Source: Callipepla californica brunnescens
Taxonomy: Eukaryota > Chordata > Aves > Galliformes > Odontophoridae
Length of the DNA stretch: 64,000 bases
Direction: 5' to 3'
NCBI GenBank assembly: GCA_023055505.1
Contig: JALIRH010000049.1
Location: forward strand, 2,480,001 to 2,544,000
The notes under the pieces are model-generated. The model was not told the DNA's origin, searched no databases, and saw only the letters and a program-made list of their open reading frames with translations. A program made the position numbers and the translations under genes. How positions within the stretch are numbered: position 1 is the first letter of the stretch; every line of letters starts with the position of its first letter. Positions 40,986 through 51,650 of the stretch are shown in pieces.

Positions 40986-43779
40986 TACCCTTACTCCATA
41001 AATGATAACTGTTTGGCTTTGAAATCCCTCTGAAATTCGTTAACTCTTACGTACACGGCAGCAGGAATTTTACTCACCACAGCTGTTGTCATTTAGGAAT
41101 GTGTCAGAAAAGACCTGAGGTGCAGTCAGAGCAGTCAGTGCATCTCCTCTGCTGCATGTTTTATTCCTCACAGTGTGAAGACGGTCACGTCTTAGAGGTG
41201 TGAGAATCATTCTACGTATTGAGCGACACAAACACTTCTGTAAAGACACTGCTCATACTTTCATGTTTTGAATGCTAACTTCCATCTGAGAGCCTTCCGG
41301 GCCCCCAACTCAAGCACTGCTGCTGATGCCCCCAGCAGATGGAGAAGGAGCCTGCAGAGTTCATCCTGCACCCATCTCCCCAGGACCTGGTTGGTTTACC
41401 AAGGTAGGAGCACGTTCACACCCCAATTCAGTCCCGCCTGGGATGCCTACTGCAAAGAACCAAAATCAGCGGAAAACTGATGATGAGGCAGCTTAATATG
41501 GAGATCACTTTTGGTACCTACAGCATAAATTAACCTCATGATACCCAGAACATCTTCAAGGAAGGCTAGAACTTTTCACATACCTCCATCATTTCAAAGA
41601 GTGGTGCAGGAACTGCACATTTGTAAGGCTTGGTTTTCTACTGCTATCAGAGAACTTCCATGCAACGATGAACACGTCAGTCTGCAGCTGCCTCTACTCC
41701 TAGCACCCTGTGACATCTGCTTCTGTTTCTGAGAGCTCAACAGATGCCATCCCTTCCTAGCACACACAAACTCACCTCCTCAAAAAACAAACCTCACCTG
41801 TTAAAGTGCCTCTCCAGATTCAGGTACAAAGCACTAAGGTCTGAGGCACAGTCAGAAAAACCACGAGCACGTACGCAAGAAACTCAGTCCTCTGCGCTTG
41901 TAGTTTTAACTAAAGAAAAGATACAGCTGGCTTTTAAAACAGTGCACTTTGTTTTTGAACTATTAACTGATAAACTCATCATGAACAAAAACTATCTGCA
42001 GAAGCAGCAAACACTCACAGCTGTGGAACATTTTTCCATCCCCCTCCCCCTCACCCCATCCTTCCATGCATCTTGTGAAGCTCAGCTCTCCAGATTCAAA
42101 AGAATGGCAGAAGGTCTCCAGCTAGGAAAACACTTGGATGCTTTTGTTTAGAGGCTCTTTGAAACGGACACTTCTCATTCAGGGAGCACAGAATGCTCAC
42201 AGTTCAATCACCAATGCTACAACTGCCTGTAGAACCATAAAACTGCTTTCCTGACCACAGCAGCAGTGTTTCTAAAACCACCTATCTCAGGAAACCAACT
42301 CACTCAGCTCACTAGCTCAGATGACCTCACAGCCTAAATGTCCTCGAGATTTAAAGCTGCAATGTCATCATCTCAGAATGAGGGTGCTTTCAGGCACACC
42401 TTGCAATGTTCTTTTCCCTTTTGGATCACCTTCCGTGATGTCTCTTAACAGCTAGTTGATAGTCTTTGTAGTCTTTGTCTTAAATACAGGAAACAAGTGG
42501 AAGTTCTCAGCGATGCTCCAAACACACAGAAGTCTGTTAAGCCCTTCGGACTTCAAGCCCAGCAAGCAGACAAAACTTCTGCATATGTTTGAAGAGCTGT
42601 ACACATCAGCAAGTCAGCTTCCCATTACTGTCTGTTGCTTTATTACACCAGTGACAGCTCTTCAGCCTGGATGTCTGCCACAGGTTTCCTGCTTTCAGAC
42701 AACAAGCACCTTGGGAATTTCATTAAGAGTACCACAGAACAGATGTGGGAAGGGAGACCTGTGATCCTTGCCCAGAAGGAAGATGGCAGGAGCATTACTG
42801 CCCATCAGTCCAAACTACAGCAGCGTCTGCTGGTTCCAGTAGTATCACACCCTTTCCCCACAAAAGCAGCAACACAAAAGAGAGCCAGAGCTCTCTGCTC
42901 TTTGGTTGGTGCTAGCTCTTCAACCAGCACCGTGGATCTCCTGATGGCACAGTCATCTTCTCAGCTTTGGACAGAAACTGAACACAACATGAAGATTAAA
43001 TTACTTCAGAACAACAGCAACATCTACCCCACAACACCCTTATTACTGACCAGAATTAATTCTCAGGCAGTTAGAAACAGATTTGGAGCCTACGCCTTTT
43101 CTCTCTCCGCCCACAGCAAAACAGTCCAAGTTGCAGAACGCTGGGACAGACAAGTTACAGAGCATGCTGCAACGTAACAAGTTCCGACCTCCGAGCCCAA
43201 TCACCTCTTCTACCATTGCCTTTGAAATTCACATCTGAGATCAGGAACGAGCCTGCATCTTGATCCTGCCACAAGGATTATGATACGGATGTCCTTACAC
43301 CCAACAATACAGGGGCACGGAGAAGAGCCATCCAGGTGCCATCTACAGAGGTGGAGAAGCAAAATTCAGGCCTGAGAAGAAACGAAAAGCTGTCTGCAGC
43401 AACACGTACTACTGAATACAGCTTTGTGCATTTCAAGTTCCAGAAGGCATTAAACAGCAGCCTTCTGAAGAGGACTCGTTTCAGAGGACTTGTGGGAAAC
43501 CCATGCTTTTGACTAACTGATCTCAACCTATTGCCATGGGAGCTGTTACTGAAACTTTTACTGTTCAGGAAGTCATCCTCTAGTTCCATGCTGCTGAGAC
43601 AAGAAAAAGACTGCCCTCATTCTTCTGGAATTTAACAGATAGAATATAATTATCACATAACTATATATATAATAACCCGCCCAAACAATGGATATCAGCA
43701 CACGAGGTTGACTTTGCACGTTAGGATTCTGACAGCAAAAACAGTTTTCATCACTTGCTTCATTTTGGACTAGACATAC
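40986..43779. other. Intron-like, no exon recognised
   Basis: No further XPO1 or RANBP2 homology found by eye. A GT donor after TGATGGAG near 41585 on the minus strand may belong to an unrecognised exon. Confidence 0.35.
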
Positions 43780-44035
43780 AGAACAGCTCTAAGAAAAGCA
43801 GTTCTCTCGTAACTCTGAGTGCTCTTAGGAGCACCTACTCCTTCAAGCTTAAAGGAAATTGTCCCGGAGCTGCTTTTGGATCAGTTTTGCCTGGATGCTG
43901 GCAGCCAGCATGTCAGGAAGCAGTGCGTTCGTTTCTCACTGAACACACAGCACAGTCCCACTGACCTTCCTCTTCAGCAAAGGCAGATCCAGATTTGTCT
44001 TGGTCAGTATTGCTGCTGGCTTTGAAACTTGCAGA
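43780..44035 (-). pseudogene. RANBP2: RANBP2-like zinc-finger segment, broken
   Basis: Minus strand reads ASFKASSNTDQDKSGSAF, AEEEGQWDCAVCSVRNERTA, then a TGA, then HAGCQHPGK. This fits the repeated RanBP2-type zinc finger (GQWDC-x2-C ... C-x2-C), but the third Cys position is lost and a stop precedes it. A further frame change leads to SFKLEGVGAPKS, resembling the ASFKFG...APKS linkers between fingers. In RANBP2 this lies far downstream of the TPR exons that here come after it. Confidence 0.7.
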
Positions 44036-44624
44036 ACATTCAGTTAACAGGGGGCCACGTGCTTCCCACGCAAAGCATCGGCACTTCTGCCTTCAACTGC
44101 ATCCAACACTGCAAATGCTGTATGTGCCTCTTCTACATAGGCTGCAACCTGAAAGACCTGCAACCAAAGCAAAAGACAAGGCCTGCCCAACATACTCACG
44201 GCTACTTGGAACAGCTAGTGCACGTCAGCACCCACGGAGTAATCAGGTAGGAGGGGGTTAACGACATTACCCATTTTCCTCTGATACCAGAAAATACTTT
44301 GTCAAGAAAGTTGGTGCAAAGGGAGTTCAGTGTCATCCAAGCAGATACAGTTTCACAACTAAAAAAGGGTGAAAAAAAATCTCTTTTGAGAACTTTAATC
44401 AGACACATTCTGACACTCCCAAATCTCAGCATCAGCAGTCTTACAGGAACAAAGCCATTGATTACACAATGCAAAAGCAACAATAACAAGAAAAACAAAA
44501 ACAAACACACACAGGGATATTCCCTACCAAGTGCCATCGTGCTCAGCCATCTTCCAGGTTAAACCACAACCACAAGCTGACATGGAACCCCCCTCACTCT
44601 GACCTTGGATCAATCCCTCTGCAG

Positions 44625-44789
44625 CTGAATGTCCTCACGACGGAAATGTCTGAAGAGAGGAGCAGTCGGTTCAGGGACACTTTTGTTCCTCTGGAGGGCT
44701 TCCAAACCAATCAGAATTTTCTTCCAGTAACTGGCGCTTCGTCCAACGCGTTCATTTTGGTCACAGAAGGATTTCAGGCTGGCGCCCTG
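44625..44789 (-). pseudogene. RANBP2: RANBP2-like exon
   Basis: After CTCCAG it encodes ASLKSFCDQNERVGRSASYW, KKILIGLEALQRNKSVPEPT and APLF, similar to the RANBP2 region ending PEPIDPLF. The right end reads ATTCAG then CT in place of a GT donor, so splicing would fail. Confidence 0.75.
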
Positions 44790-45225
44790 CTGGAGAAAAG
44801 AAACAGAAGCTGTCTGCAGACATTCAAATCCAATTCTTAATGCGGCTGCTTCTTCCCTGGTGCCTTTGCTTTCTGGAAAAGTTTCAAGAACTTGTGCTAA
44901 ATGTCAGTCGGTCTCTCTCCCTCATTAAGTAAAGTAATACAGAGGGAGAAAAAAGCACCAGAGTTCAAGATAATGTGAAGAGGTAGTGAAGGGAGAGAGT
45001 ACTTGAGAGGAGGAGTAGAGAAAGTAACTTCCCTGACAAAGCTCACAGCGCTTGTGAATAACAGACTCTCATCTGATTTAGTTCACTTTGTGGATTCAGT
45101 TTCCCAAAAAGGAGACAAAGCGCGAGTATGAGAGTTGTGTTGCAATAGTAAATCAACAGAGAAGAGCACGGGCAGTAAAAGAGGTATTTCTGCAACCCTA
45201 AATAAAGAAAAAGGTGCAAGGGGCA

Positions 45226-45247
45226 AAGAAAAAAAAAAAAAAAAAAA
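45226..45247 (+). repeat. Poly-A run
   Basis: About 22 A. It marks the left edge of the purine-rich block. Confidence 0.9.
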
Positions 45248-45249
45248 GG

Positions 45250-46545
45250 AGAGGGGGAAGCTCTGGGCACACCTGAAGATCTCCTGGATACCCCAAAACC
45301 CCTCTAGGACATGTGCAGATCATTCTGCATGGCTGCAGGGGTGAATAGTGAGAGTTGTGAGGTGGAGAAAAAGCTAAGAGGGAGTTCTGTAAGTGGAAAG
45401 TGAATCTGGAGGTGGAAAAGAGGGATGTGGGACTCTGGAGCAGAGGAGGGAAGGGCTGAGTGGGGCTTCTGTGGGGGGGAAGAAGAGTTTGGGAGAAGAG
45501 AGAGGGGTGAAAGGGAGGAAATGTAGGCATTGTGGGGGGCCTCTATGGGGTGGAAAGGGGGTCTGGAGATAAGAGAGAGGGTAGTGGGGGTAACTTGGGT
45601 TGTGAGGGGGGGAGATGAGAAATGAGGATTGTGTGGGGAGGAAAGGGGGTCTGGGAGTAAACTGGAAGGTTGTGAGGGGGGGAGAAAGGGGGGAGTGGGT
45701 TCTCTATAAGGAGAAACAGGGGTCTGTTGGTAGAGAGGGGGTGACAGGGAAACTGGAGGTTGTGGGGGGCATCTATGGAGTGGAAAAGGCGTCTGGGGGA
45801 GTAGAATGGGAACCAGGAGGCGGGCGGAAAGGGGGAATTACAGGGGATTCTGGAGGATCTCAGAAAGGAGGCACGGGTGCTGGACAGGGAAAAAAGGGGG
45901 TTAGACAGAAGGGACATAGTGAGGAGGAGGGAGAGAATCACAACGGGGGAATACGAGGAGTGTGAGGGAGATGGGGGGAAGGGAGCCTGGAGGACAGAAC
46001 AGCTAGACTGGTTTGAGAGGTGAAGGGGGGGAAGGAGTAGGGCTCACGGCAGGGGAGGAAAGGGGATCATGGGGTCAGAATGCAGGACTGGTGTGGGGAG
46101 GAAAGGGAGAGGGGACGGACAGGGGACTCTGTAGATCAGAATGGGGGACTGGGAAAAGGGGACAGGAAACACCGGGGGTGAGGATGGGGAATGAGGACGG
46201 CACTTAAGTAGGGGGTGGAAGAGGATTCTAGGGATCAGAAAGGGGAACTGGAGGTGGGGGGGACTGCAGTGCTCAAATGGGAGGAGGACCAGAGGGGAAA
46301 CTGTCCCTGGAGATTACAAAGAAGGACGGGGGGGGAAGGAGGAGGCTGAAGGGCTAACTTGGCCTTCTGTGAGGGGGAAGGAGAGTGTGGGAACAGAGGG
46401 ACAGGTAAAGGGGGGAAGCTGAGGGGTTGTGGGGTGCTTCAATGGGGGGCAAAGAGGGACACTCTGGGAACAGAGAGAGAGGGTAGTGGGGGAGAACACA
46501 GGGAACTGACAGGGGGAAATGGGGAAAAAGGACTTGTGGGGTGAT
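45250..46545 (+). repeat. Purine-rich diverged minisatellite
   Basis: About 1.3 kb, almost all G and A on the plus strand, built from loose repeats of GGGGGGAGGAAAGGGGGTCTGG-like units of about 30-45 bp with GTTGTGGGG inserts. Many G-runs could form G-quadruplexes or triplexes. Pro/Ser-rich minus-strand frames are artefacts. Confidence 0.85.
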
Positions 46546-46549
46546 TGTG

Positions 46550-46925
46550 CCCCTCTACTCTGCTCTCATGAGACCCCACCTTGCAATACTGCACCCAGTT
46601 CTGGAGCCTCCAAGCCAAGAAGGACATGGAGCTGTTGGAGTGGGTCCACTGAGGATGGCCACTAAGATGACCAGAGGGCCAGAGCACCTCGCTACGAGGA
46701 CAGGCTGAGAGCTGGGGCTCTTCAGACAGGACAACAGAAAGCTCCAGGGGGACCTCATGGCGTACCTGAAGCGGGCCTACAGGAAAGCTGGGGCAGGGCT
46801 TTTTTTTAAGGGAATGTAGTAACAGGATCAGAGGCTAACGCCTTTCAACTGGAAGAGGCTACATTTAGACTAGACACTAGGAAGAAACTCTTTACTGTGA
46901 CCATCCGTCAGATGAGGCAGCTGCA
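46550..46925 (+). mobile_element. CR1 3' fragment, plus strand
   Basis: ACCCCACCTTGCAATACTGC, AGAAGGACATGGAGCTGTTG, GGGGGACCTCATGGCGTACC and AGACTAGACACTAGGAAGAA follow CR1 order. Confidence 0.85.
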
Positions 46926-46942
46926 GTAATGCAGAAACATAT

Positions 46943-47225
46943 CACAGAATCACAGAGCGGTAGGGGTTGGAAGGGACCTCTAGAGATCACCTAGTCCAAC
47001 CACATTGCCAAAGCAGCTCCCTAGCCCAGGTTGCACAGGCAGGCGTGCAGGCAGCCTGTGCCAGTGCTCCATCACTCTCACTGTGAAGAAGTTCCCAAGC
47101 ACACCTGTGCACAACTTCCTATGCTTCAGTTTGTGGCCATGTCCTCTTGTCCTGTCGCCACACTCTACTGAGAAGAGTCCACCCTTGTCCCTTTGCCTCC
47201 CACTCCCTACAAAGCTATAAACTAA
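46943..47225 (-). mobile_element. CR1 3' fragment, minus strand
   Basis: ATCACAGAATCACAGAGCGG, GGTTGGAAGGGACCTCTAGA and CATCACTCTCACTGTGAAGA are the reverse complement of a CR1 3' half. It lies tail-to-tail with the fragment at 46550. Confidence 0.85.
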
Positions 47226-47416
47226 GGTTGCTCGCACCCAACTGTACTGCTTTCAAGGGAAAACAACAACAACAAACCACAATAAACCAGTTGAGCCTCA
47301 GCTATGAAATCAGATGTATCCTTTAACTGAAAACCTCCTAGCAAGAGAAACTCTATCTGACAGCAAGCACAAAGTAAGCACTGGGTGTTAGGGACATATT
47401 AAATAGAGATACTTGC

Positions 47417-47598
47417 CTGTCTTTCAAATGCTTCGCTTGCACTTGAGTTATGTGGCCACTGGAAAAATCAAACACTTCTTCACTTACTAGTTTAAGGATC
47501 ACCGTGTTGTTCTGACAAAGGCTTTCACTAGTCCTGCTTGCTCCTACAATATCGCTTATAAAAACTGGCCAGTGCTTTGGCCATTCCTGTGTCAGAAT
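47417..47598 (-). pseudogene. XPO1: XPO1-like exon (N-terminal), GC donor
   Basis: 182 bases encode LTQEWPKHWPVFISDIVGAS, RTSESLCQNNTVILKLVSEE and FDFSSGHITQVQAKHLKD as in exportin-1. The acceptor is TTTCAG; the donor is GC (ACAG before GCAAGT), a known minor class. The frame is open. The next XPO1 exon is not found downstream. Confidence 0.88.
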
Positions 47599-47671
47599 CT
47601 GAAATGCGAAACACCCGTGTGTTAGGTACTTCAGCAAAACCAAATGTCAAGATCTATAAACTCCAGCTTAC

Positions 47672-47716
47672 CTGAACAAGAATCACGTTCAGTTTCCCAA
47701 GATACACCTTCTCTTT
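47672..47716 (-). pseudogene. XPO1: XPO1-like exon
   Basis: 45 bases encode KEKVYLGKLNVILVQ with CAG and GTAAGC borders. In frame and adjacent to the exon at 47417-47598 as in exportin-1. Confidence 0.85.
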
Positions 47717-47792
47717 CTGGAGAATGGAAAAGACAAGTCAGATTATGCGTCGTATTTACCTCCCTTTTTCTCCCCTGAAAAAATTCACTCAC

Positions 47793-47854
47793 TTCTACAC
47801 ATGTTGGATCAGACGATGTCTTGATAATTAGGCCAGCAACATACTTCTCTGTAC
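47793..47854 (-). pseudogene. XPO1: XPO1-like exon
   Basis: 62 bases encode TEKYVAGLIIKTSSDPTCVE with CTGCAG and GTGAGT borders. These three exons are open and correctly ordered, so this end of the copy alone shows no lesion. Earlier exons with the N-terminus were not found up to 49 kb. Confidence 0.85.
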
Positions 47855-48847
47855 CTGCAGAAAAATGGAGAAATATCTTAACTAAGCCAGGTGTAACAAA
47901 GAGTGTTTCTGAATCAAAATTCTTGTAACATCATTAAAATGAGGGTTTAAGGGTTCAGTCCAACGCTATCTGAGTTGACTCAAAGCCCACGTTACATAAC
48001 ATATGTGCTGGTGCCAACTGGCAAGTAAAATGCTGTTACTGCTGAGGATATTGCAGCCTATCTACGTGTGTGTGTGTGCCTGCAAATGCACGTTCTTGTC
48101 ATTATGCAGACAAGTGTTCTTATTAAATTATTTAACAACGTAAGAAAAGCTCATGATGAATAGTTCTATACATTAATACGTTCACTGCAGAAGTGATATC
48201 CCTAATGCTCATGTGGAGATGACCAACTTTCTAACTTGCAGTGCCTTCAGAAAGCTCACAAACTAAGAAAACAGAAGTAGCCTTGTCACTTGCATACGTT
48301 AACTCCATATTTTCTATGTGACCCAAGACAATTCCTCTTCACAGGATGCAGTGCAGGCAAGCAAAAGGGTTGGACAGAGGTTTTAATGACTATGCATGTA
48401 CCTTGCTATTTAACTTGAAGAAGTCAAAATCCAGTGGATGTACCATTTCTTCAAGAAGACAGTCAACAGTACAGACAAAACACAGACTACTGCTGTTTCA
48501 AGTTATCAGCTAACTAAAAGGAATGCCTTCTTTTCAGAAATGTCATTTTTCCCCTAGTCAGCAGTTTAAATTAGAAATCATTCCTAGCACTTTAGCATAA
48601 GCAGTCATTTTTTGCACTCTGGGCCTGAGCAAAACATCCCTTCAGGTTTTAACTGCATTTTCAAGAAATGTGGAAACAACAGGTCTGGAAGTGACACGAC
48701 TTGAGCTATACCACACAACAGCTGCTCTCCAGGCTTTTCTGACCCCAGATGAAGTTCTTCATCATTATCAACCAGGATCAATACACACTAATCCAGAGGA
48801 ATACTTGATAACAAGACATGCCATTGCCAAGCACTGGTCTCAGCCCA
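47855..48847. other. No recognised feature
   Basis: Possible remnant of an XPO1 intron. A short GT run lies at 48068-48078. Confidence 0.4.
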
Positions 48848-48953
48848 CGGATGGGAACTGCTGAATCACAGCCTGAACCACTGATGGATCACCTGAGGCG
48901 AGCACGGAGTCAGCCATGGGAGCACAGGTGAAGGCAATGCACCTGTGCCAATT
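48848..48953 (+). repeat. Dispersed repeat, copy 2
   Basis: Same sequence as 885-1000 (GATGGATCACCTGAGGCGAG core). Confidence 0.6.
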
Positions 48954-48954
48954 C

Positions 48955-49065
48955 ACCAATGGCCACAAACTGAAGCAGAGAAAGTGGTGCACAGGTGTGC
49001 TTGGGAACTCCTTCACAGTGAGGGCCATGGGGCACTGGAACAGGCTGCCTGTGCTACTAGAATTC
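48955..49065 (+). mobile_element. CR1 fragment
   Basis: GGCCACAAACTGAAGCAGAG, CTTCACAGTGAGGGCCATGG and GGCACTGGAACAGGCTGCC are CR1 3' sequence, plus strand. Confidence 0.7.
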
Positions 49066-49914
49066 AACTGTTCATTTACAACCTCAGTGCCATGCTAGCA
49101 GCAATCCAGCCCTGAGAACATCTGCAGATGGAAACAGCTGCTCAGCTTATCCACTGGAAAAGAAAATAAAACGGCAAGCACAGCTCAACAGACAATCTAA
49201 AGGGCTTGACAGTTGTCAAATGTCATGCTGCAGGCTTCTGAGCTCTTCCATTCAGGCAATGGTCACAGTTTCAACCCCTCAAATGCAGAAGCTACTGAAA
49301 ACTATTTTTTTCTTTTTGGATTAAGTTGCATTTTTCGTGTAATTATTACCATACTTTTTAAAGTTAAATATACTCATATATATCAAGCAGAAACCATATT
49401 CAACAGCTCTCTTTTTATCACCATTCCACAGATAAGAGGAGATTGCCGAGATGGAACCCACAGTCCTATCTTCTGCTGATGGAGCTGTTCAGAGGCTCAG
49501 CTAGTAGAAAACTGGTTAACAAAAAGTCCAGTTCATCTGAAAATTGCTTGGAACCTACCCTCTGCCAGCCTCACTCCAATAGTGCCTGAGAGGCAGTGTT
49601 CCTCCTCCCTGTGTCCCACAGGGGTTAACCAGTACATTAGCCAAGCTCCGGCAGCAAGAAAGCTTCCTATTATTGCTAAGCCTGGACACCAGGCTACTGT
49701 CAGAAGGACTGGAACAGCACTGCTGTTAGAATTCTCTGGTAAGCGAGATGCCAAAAGAGTAGAGAACAAGAGCACCGACAGAACTCAGCAGCTACAGCTC
49801 TCCTTCAATGCCCTTCCAAAGTTCCTGGGTGAGTACTGCACATTGCAGTCCTTACGGGAAAGCAGCTCCTCTACAGAGGGAGATGGACAGACAACAACCG
49901 AACCACTTTCTAAA
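49066..49914. other. No recognised feature
   Basis: A plus-strand frame at 49582-49830 ends at a GT donor-like site (CCTGGGTGAGT) but resembles nothing I know. Confidence 0.35.
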
Positions 49915-50219
49915 GGGAAACCATCGCTGGGAGCGCCCTGGACGACACCATCTGGAAGATGAAGGCCACCAAGAGCTCCGGGAAATACAGGCGCACCTGG
50001 GGGTCGTACTACACACACTGAACGATCTGATGCAGTGCTACGGTCGCCTGAGGAAAGCACCCGGGCAGTGCTCAGCACCAAACTGCTCCCCCGGGGATGG
50101 CGGGGGGGAAATGGGAGAGCAAAGGGGAAGGGGGCTCCCCGGGGACCCCCAAACTCACGGCCAGAGGAAGGCTGCCGATCTCGGTCTCCTGGCTCAGCGG
50201 CGCCATCTCCAGCAGCTGC

Positions 50220-50345
50220 AGCACCCAACCCAACTCTAACCACCAGCGCTCCACCCAACCCAACCCTACATGGCCTTCCTGCACCCAACCAATCCAACCC
50301 CCAAGACCCAACCCAACCCCAACGCTGGCCCCCAATCCAAACCCC
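50220..50345 (+). repeat. CCCAAC-rich low-complexity tract
   Basis: Repeated ACCCAACCCAAC and CCAATCC units within an intron of the HEAT-like gene. Confidence 0.75.
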
Positions 50346-50729
50346 AGTCTGACCCACCACGGGTTCAACCCCCCAGCAATCAGCTGCCGGTTGCTCACAT
50401 CATCGGGTGTAGGCTTGAAATTGCCCATCAGGGCAGCCATCATGGTGGCAGCCACCTGCGTGTGGGAGTTGCTGCAGTGTCTCATGCCCTGCAGTGCCAC
50501 GAGGATGAGGTCGGTGTTCTCCGACGAGTGGAAGTGCTTTGCAAAGCGCTGGGGGGAATGAACACAGAGGGGGGGAGGAACGTCAGATGTGTTCCCCCCA
50601 TTCCCACAGACTCCTCAGTCACAAATCCCACGGCCGTGAGCCCTCCTCACCAGCACAATGTCCCTGGTGCAGGTGGACAGGAAGAACTCACTGTCATCTT
50701 CCCACTCCTTGAGTTTCTTCTTCTTCTAC

Positions 50730-51000
50730 GGGGCTATGGGTCTCTCTATGGGTCCCTGTGGGTCTCCATGGGTTTCTGTGGATCTCTATGGGTCCCAGTG
50801 TCTCTCTATGGGTCCCTATAGGTCCTTATGAGTCCCTGTGTCTCTCTATGGGTCTCTGAAGGAGTGCTCAGGCACTGGAATGGCCTGACCTCATGTATCT
50901 ATGAATCTAGTTTCTGTGGGGTCTCTATTGGTCTCCATGGGTCCCTATGGGTCTCTGTGGATCCCTAAGGGTCTCTATGGGACCCAGTGTCTGTCTGAAG
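50730..51000 (+). repeat. TATGGGTCTC minisatellite, block 1
   Basis: 10-bp units (CTATGGGTCTC, CTGTGGGTCCC variants). It contains at 50859-50910 a CR1-like insert (GGAGTGCTCAGGCACTGGAA) that recurs in block 2. Confidence 0.92.
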
Positions 51001-51239
51001 GAAGAGGAGCTGCTGCTCTGCCCCGCAGCCCCCTGGCTCACCTCGGAAGGTTTGTGGGGTGAGAGAGGGGAGGGGGGGAGGAACAGCCGTACTGTGTGTA
51101 GCCCCCATGGGCAGAGCTCACCTGCAAGACGCCGTGCAGCTCCTCACCAATGCTGCTGCTGGGGCGGACAAACAGCAGCGTGTGCAGCATTTGGTCCAGA
51201 GCCCTCAGGGTCTGTGGGAAGGATGGGGGAGGGGAGCAC

Positions 51240-51650
51240 AGCCAGACCCTGTCCTGCAAGGCTCTGAGGAGCCGCGCTTCCCCATCCCGCGCTCACGTGA
51301 CGCTCACCCCGTCCGCTTCGACTCACCACAGCTCACTCTCCTCGCCCGGACTCGCCCTCACTTGGCATGGCGGGCCGGGCACGGCCACCGGCACTGCGCA
51401 CGCTCGGCTTCCCGCACCGCTCGTCCAATCGCCGCTCCTCCCGAGCTTTGGGTGACGGCGACTCCAGCCAATCGGCTCTGCGCAGACCGAGGGGGCGGGC
51501 GCCGCGCGGGGCCAATCACGCACGGCGCCGGAGCTCAAGCGGGAAAAGGGGCAGGGGGAGGGACTGCGTAGAACAGGCAGCGGTCGCAACCAATGAGAAG
51601 GCCCGATGGGAAGGGCCGGCCAATAGGAGAGGCGGTGTCCGGGGCTACGG
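51240..51650. promoter_or_regulatory. CpG-rich promoter with five CCAAT boxes
   Basis: Dense CpG DNA. CCAAT occurs on the plus strand at 51425, 51468, 51512, 51590 and 51620 (the first three about 43 bp apart). A GC box (GGGGGCGGG) lies near 51491, an E2F-like GCGGGAAA at 51539-51546, and E-box-like CACGTG near 51295. The minus-strand HEAT-like exons start about 40 bp beyond its left edge, so it may drive them; CCAAT boxes work in either orientation. Multiple NF-Y sites plus E2F are typical of proliferation-linked promoters. Confidence 0.65.

Larger units (their letters stand above)
49915..51211 (-). pseudogene. HEAT-repeat (maestro/MROH-like) gene fragment, with stop
   Basis: Minus-strand exons: 51122-51211 (LRALDQMLHTLLFVRPSSS, 30 codons), about 50735-50651 (KKLKEWEDDSEFFLSTCTRD), 50548-50399 (50 codons: KHFHSSENTDLILVALQGMR, QVAATMMAALMGNFKPTPDD) and from 50047 (ATVALHQIVQCV, then YDPQVRLYFPELLVAFIFQM). 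Borders and phases agree where tested. The pattern of short helices with LYFPELLVA resembles the maestro HEAT-like (MROH) family; this is inference from memory. TAG at 50009-50011 interrupts the last exon. The second exon's acceptor is squeezed against a minisatellite. It may be a decayed member of a multicopy avian family. Confidence 0.5.

Noticed and set aside
42635..43177. 181-codon plus-strand frame within the RANBP2/XPO1 region
   Set aside because: No motif, no codon bias or splice support; it lies in intronic sequence of the minus-strand pseudogene.
43278..43589. Minus-strand frame with MELEDD as a RANBP2 exon
   Set aside because: Only a few residues resemble RANBP2 (QELEDY); the rest does not align and the order would be wrong. 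Not supported.
45543..45965. Ser/Pro/Leu-rich minus frame and Gly-rich plus frame
   Set aside because: Low-complexity translation of the purine-rich block.
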